Source: Auanema rhodensis
Taxonomy: Eukaryota > Nematoda > Chromadorea > Rhabditida > Rhabditidae
Assembly (NCBI GenBank): GCA_964057225.1
Contig: OZ059894.1
Location: 16,274,476-16,338,475 of the forward strand
DNA: 64,000 bases
Direction of reading: 5' to 3'
Notes under the pieces: model-generated
What the model saw: the letters and a program-made list of their open reading frames with translations, nothing else
Told to the model about the DNA's origin: nothing
The model's database searches: none
Shown here: positions 62,713 to 64,000 of the stretch, in pieces
Layout: the number at the start of each line of letters is the position of its first letter
Numbering within the stretch: position 1 is the first letter of the stretch
Position numbers and translations under genes: made by a program

Positions 62713-63417
62713 CAATACTTCTTATACTTATGATGAAGATGATGATGGCAAGAATGATAATACGAATGTTGAAAAAAGGAAATTATTGATAATTTTCATG
62801 AAGAAAAGCATCAAAAGGAAAAGGACATTCAGAGGGATGATGTCGGTAAAGATGCTAGCAGACACGATAGGTGCTGATAATTGATCAAATTGAACGTAAA
62901 AATTAGTTGTCTGCCAGACACTATCGATGGACACACGGTTTTCAAAGCCTAATTAGAGACGAGAAAACGTTTCTCAGCGTTCCTTGATATGATTTTCACT
63001 AAATTCCTTCTGGGGATCATATAGAAAATTTGAAGAAAAAACGGGAAAAGGTGTTTCCTCGAAATTACAAATAGTATAGTCTATACTATATTGTATAATA
63101 ATAAATAATTTATACATATATTCTCCGAAATTTAACCTCCGTTTTCCAACATAACAAACTTTTTAGAATAATGAACAAGTTGGATTTTCTAAATTGTTAT
63201 CTGACGTTCAAAAAGTTTTTGTTTTAGCAATGTTTGTCTAACACTTTCTATCAGCCCTAACATCTTTTTCGTTATTTAGTCAATATCTCAGTAATGTTCT
63301 TACTTCAAGTTATAAGCCTTTTTAACATTTCTATCAAGATACAATATCTTTTCTATCTTTCGAACTCTTCACTATCAGCAAGTCTACGACAATCCTAACA
63401 CCTAGAACCAACTTGTC

Positions 63418-63452
63418 TCGACGGACGGACGGAAAGACGGACAGACAGACGC
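63418..63452. repeat. GACG/GACA tetranucleotide repeat
   Basis: About eight tetranucleotide units of the GACG/GACA type with one interruption. Confidence 0.85.
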
Positions 63453-64000
63453 CTGTCCTGTTGTGTAAATCCCGCACATTCGTTGAGACCAGATTTCACA
63501 ACATTGGTTCAAACTTGCCCCGCTCTAGCTGTAAACCTTTACGAGATGTCCGATTTTTTTTCTGAAAACCTATTGCAAGAACATCCAGAACTTCTTTTTC
63601 TTTCTGGAAAAATCAATGCAACTGACGAATGTACAAGTGGCACAAAGAGTTAACAAGGACAATCCGTAGCATTTCCAAGGGATCTCAGAAACTTTTTCAT
63701 TTTTCCCATAAAATAGTGTATGAAATACTATCGAGCAAAGACAACATATCATCACATTTCTCTCAAAAAAGTGCGTAAGAATCATCATCATAACACAGCT
63801 GATTAGAGGAAAATCTCTCAATCTATTATAAAGATGATAATAAAACTAAAATAATCTGAGAGATATGTGAGACCATTAAATTTCTTAAAAAAAAATGAAA
63901 AATTAGAAAAAGATATTTAAGTTTACTTAGTACATGTGAACTTCATTAAGCATAATTATTTTTTTTACAAGAAAATAAGTAAAACATTCAAAAAGAAAAT

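Larger units (their letters stand above)
48588..64000. other. 15 kb region without a supported gene
   Basis: No chain of exons on either strand. Open frames here are poly-Arg, poly-Ser, Leu/Phe-rich or His/Thr-rich shadows of simple repeats. It contains microsatellites, three long poly(C) tracts, CGA-type repeats near 52711, 60310 and 61081, an inverted repeat at 62685-62712, and CACGTG motif clusters at 51001, 53821 and 59370. It lies upstream of the zinc-finger gene and may be its regulatory domain or host 5' UTR exons. Confidence 0.5.

Overview
The window looks like nuclear DNA of a free-living or parasitic nematode, most likely a rhabditid of the Caenorhabditis type. It is AT-rich. Genes are split by many 40-60 bp introns ending in TTTTCAG-like acceptors. 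The families present are worm-typical: a ground-like secreted protein, a divergent nuclear hormone receptor, a GluCl channel of the ivermectin-target class and a type I DnaJ. No prokaryotic, CRISPR or phage signal is visible. Protein models were assembled by reading splice phases by eye, so exon edges are supported by frame continuity but not by transcripts.

Layout. 1-1362 (-): partial secreted phospholipase-B/GDSL-like protein whose catalytic motifs appear lost. 5516-7201 (-): farnesylated type I DnaJ (dnj-19/DNAJA2 type). 7604-10161 (+): nuclear hormone receptor. 10511-12820 (-): secreted flavin amine oxidase of the polyamine-oxidase family. 13478-17358 (+): MMS19, the HEAT-repeat Fe-S targeting factor. 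18457-21423 (+): secreted Cys/Pro-rich protein with a C-terminal ground-like domain. 21969-23204 (-): small unrecognised one-pass membrane protein. 27786-35310 (+): glutamate-gated chloride channel subunit, avr-14-like, with a 4 kb intron. 37522-46208 (-), possibly to 48587: three-zinc-finger nuclear protein with an AT-hook-like motif. The last 15 kb hold no gene I can support: they contain microsatellites, long poly(C) tracts, CGA-type trinucleotide runs and an inverted repeat.

Genes alternate strands, giving divergent pairs (dnj/nhr, amine oxidase/mms-19, membrane protein/GluCl) and convergent pairs. They are unrelated housekeeping and tissue genes, not a pathway cluster. The features most worth a second look are the degenerate phospholipase-B-like gene, clusters of CACGTG/TACGTGA motifs spread over the window, overlapping two-strand polyadenylation signals between convergent genes, and a poly-valine upstream exon that is phase-compatible with the zinc-finger gene.
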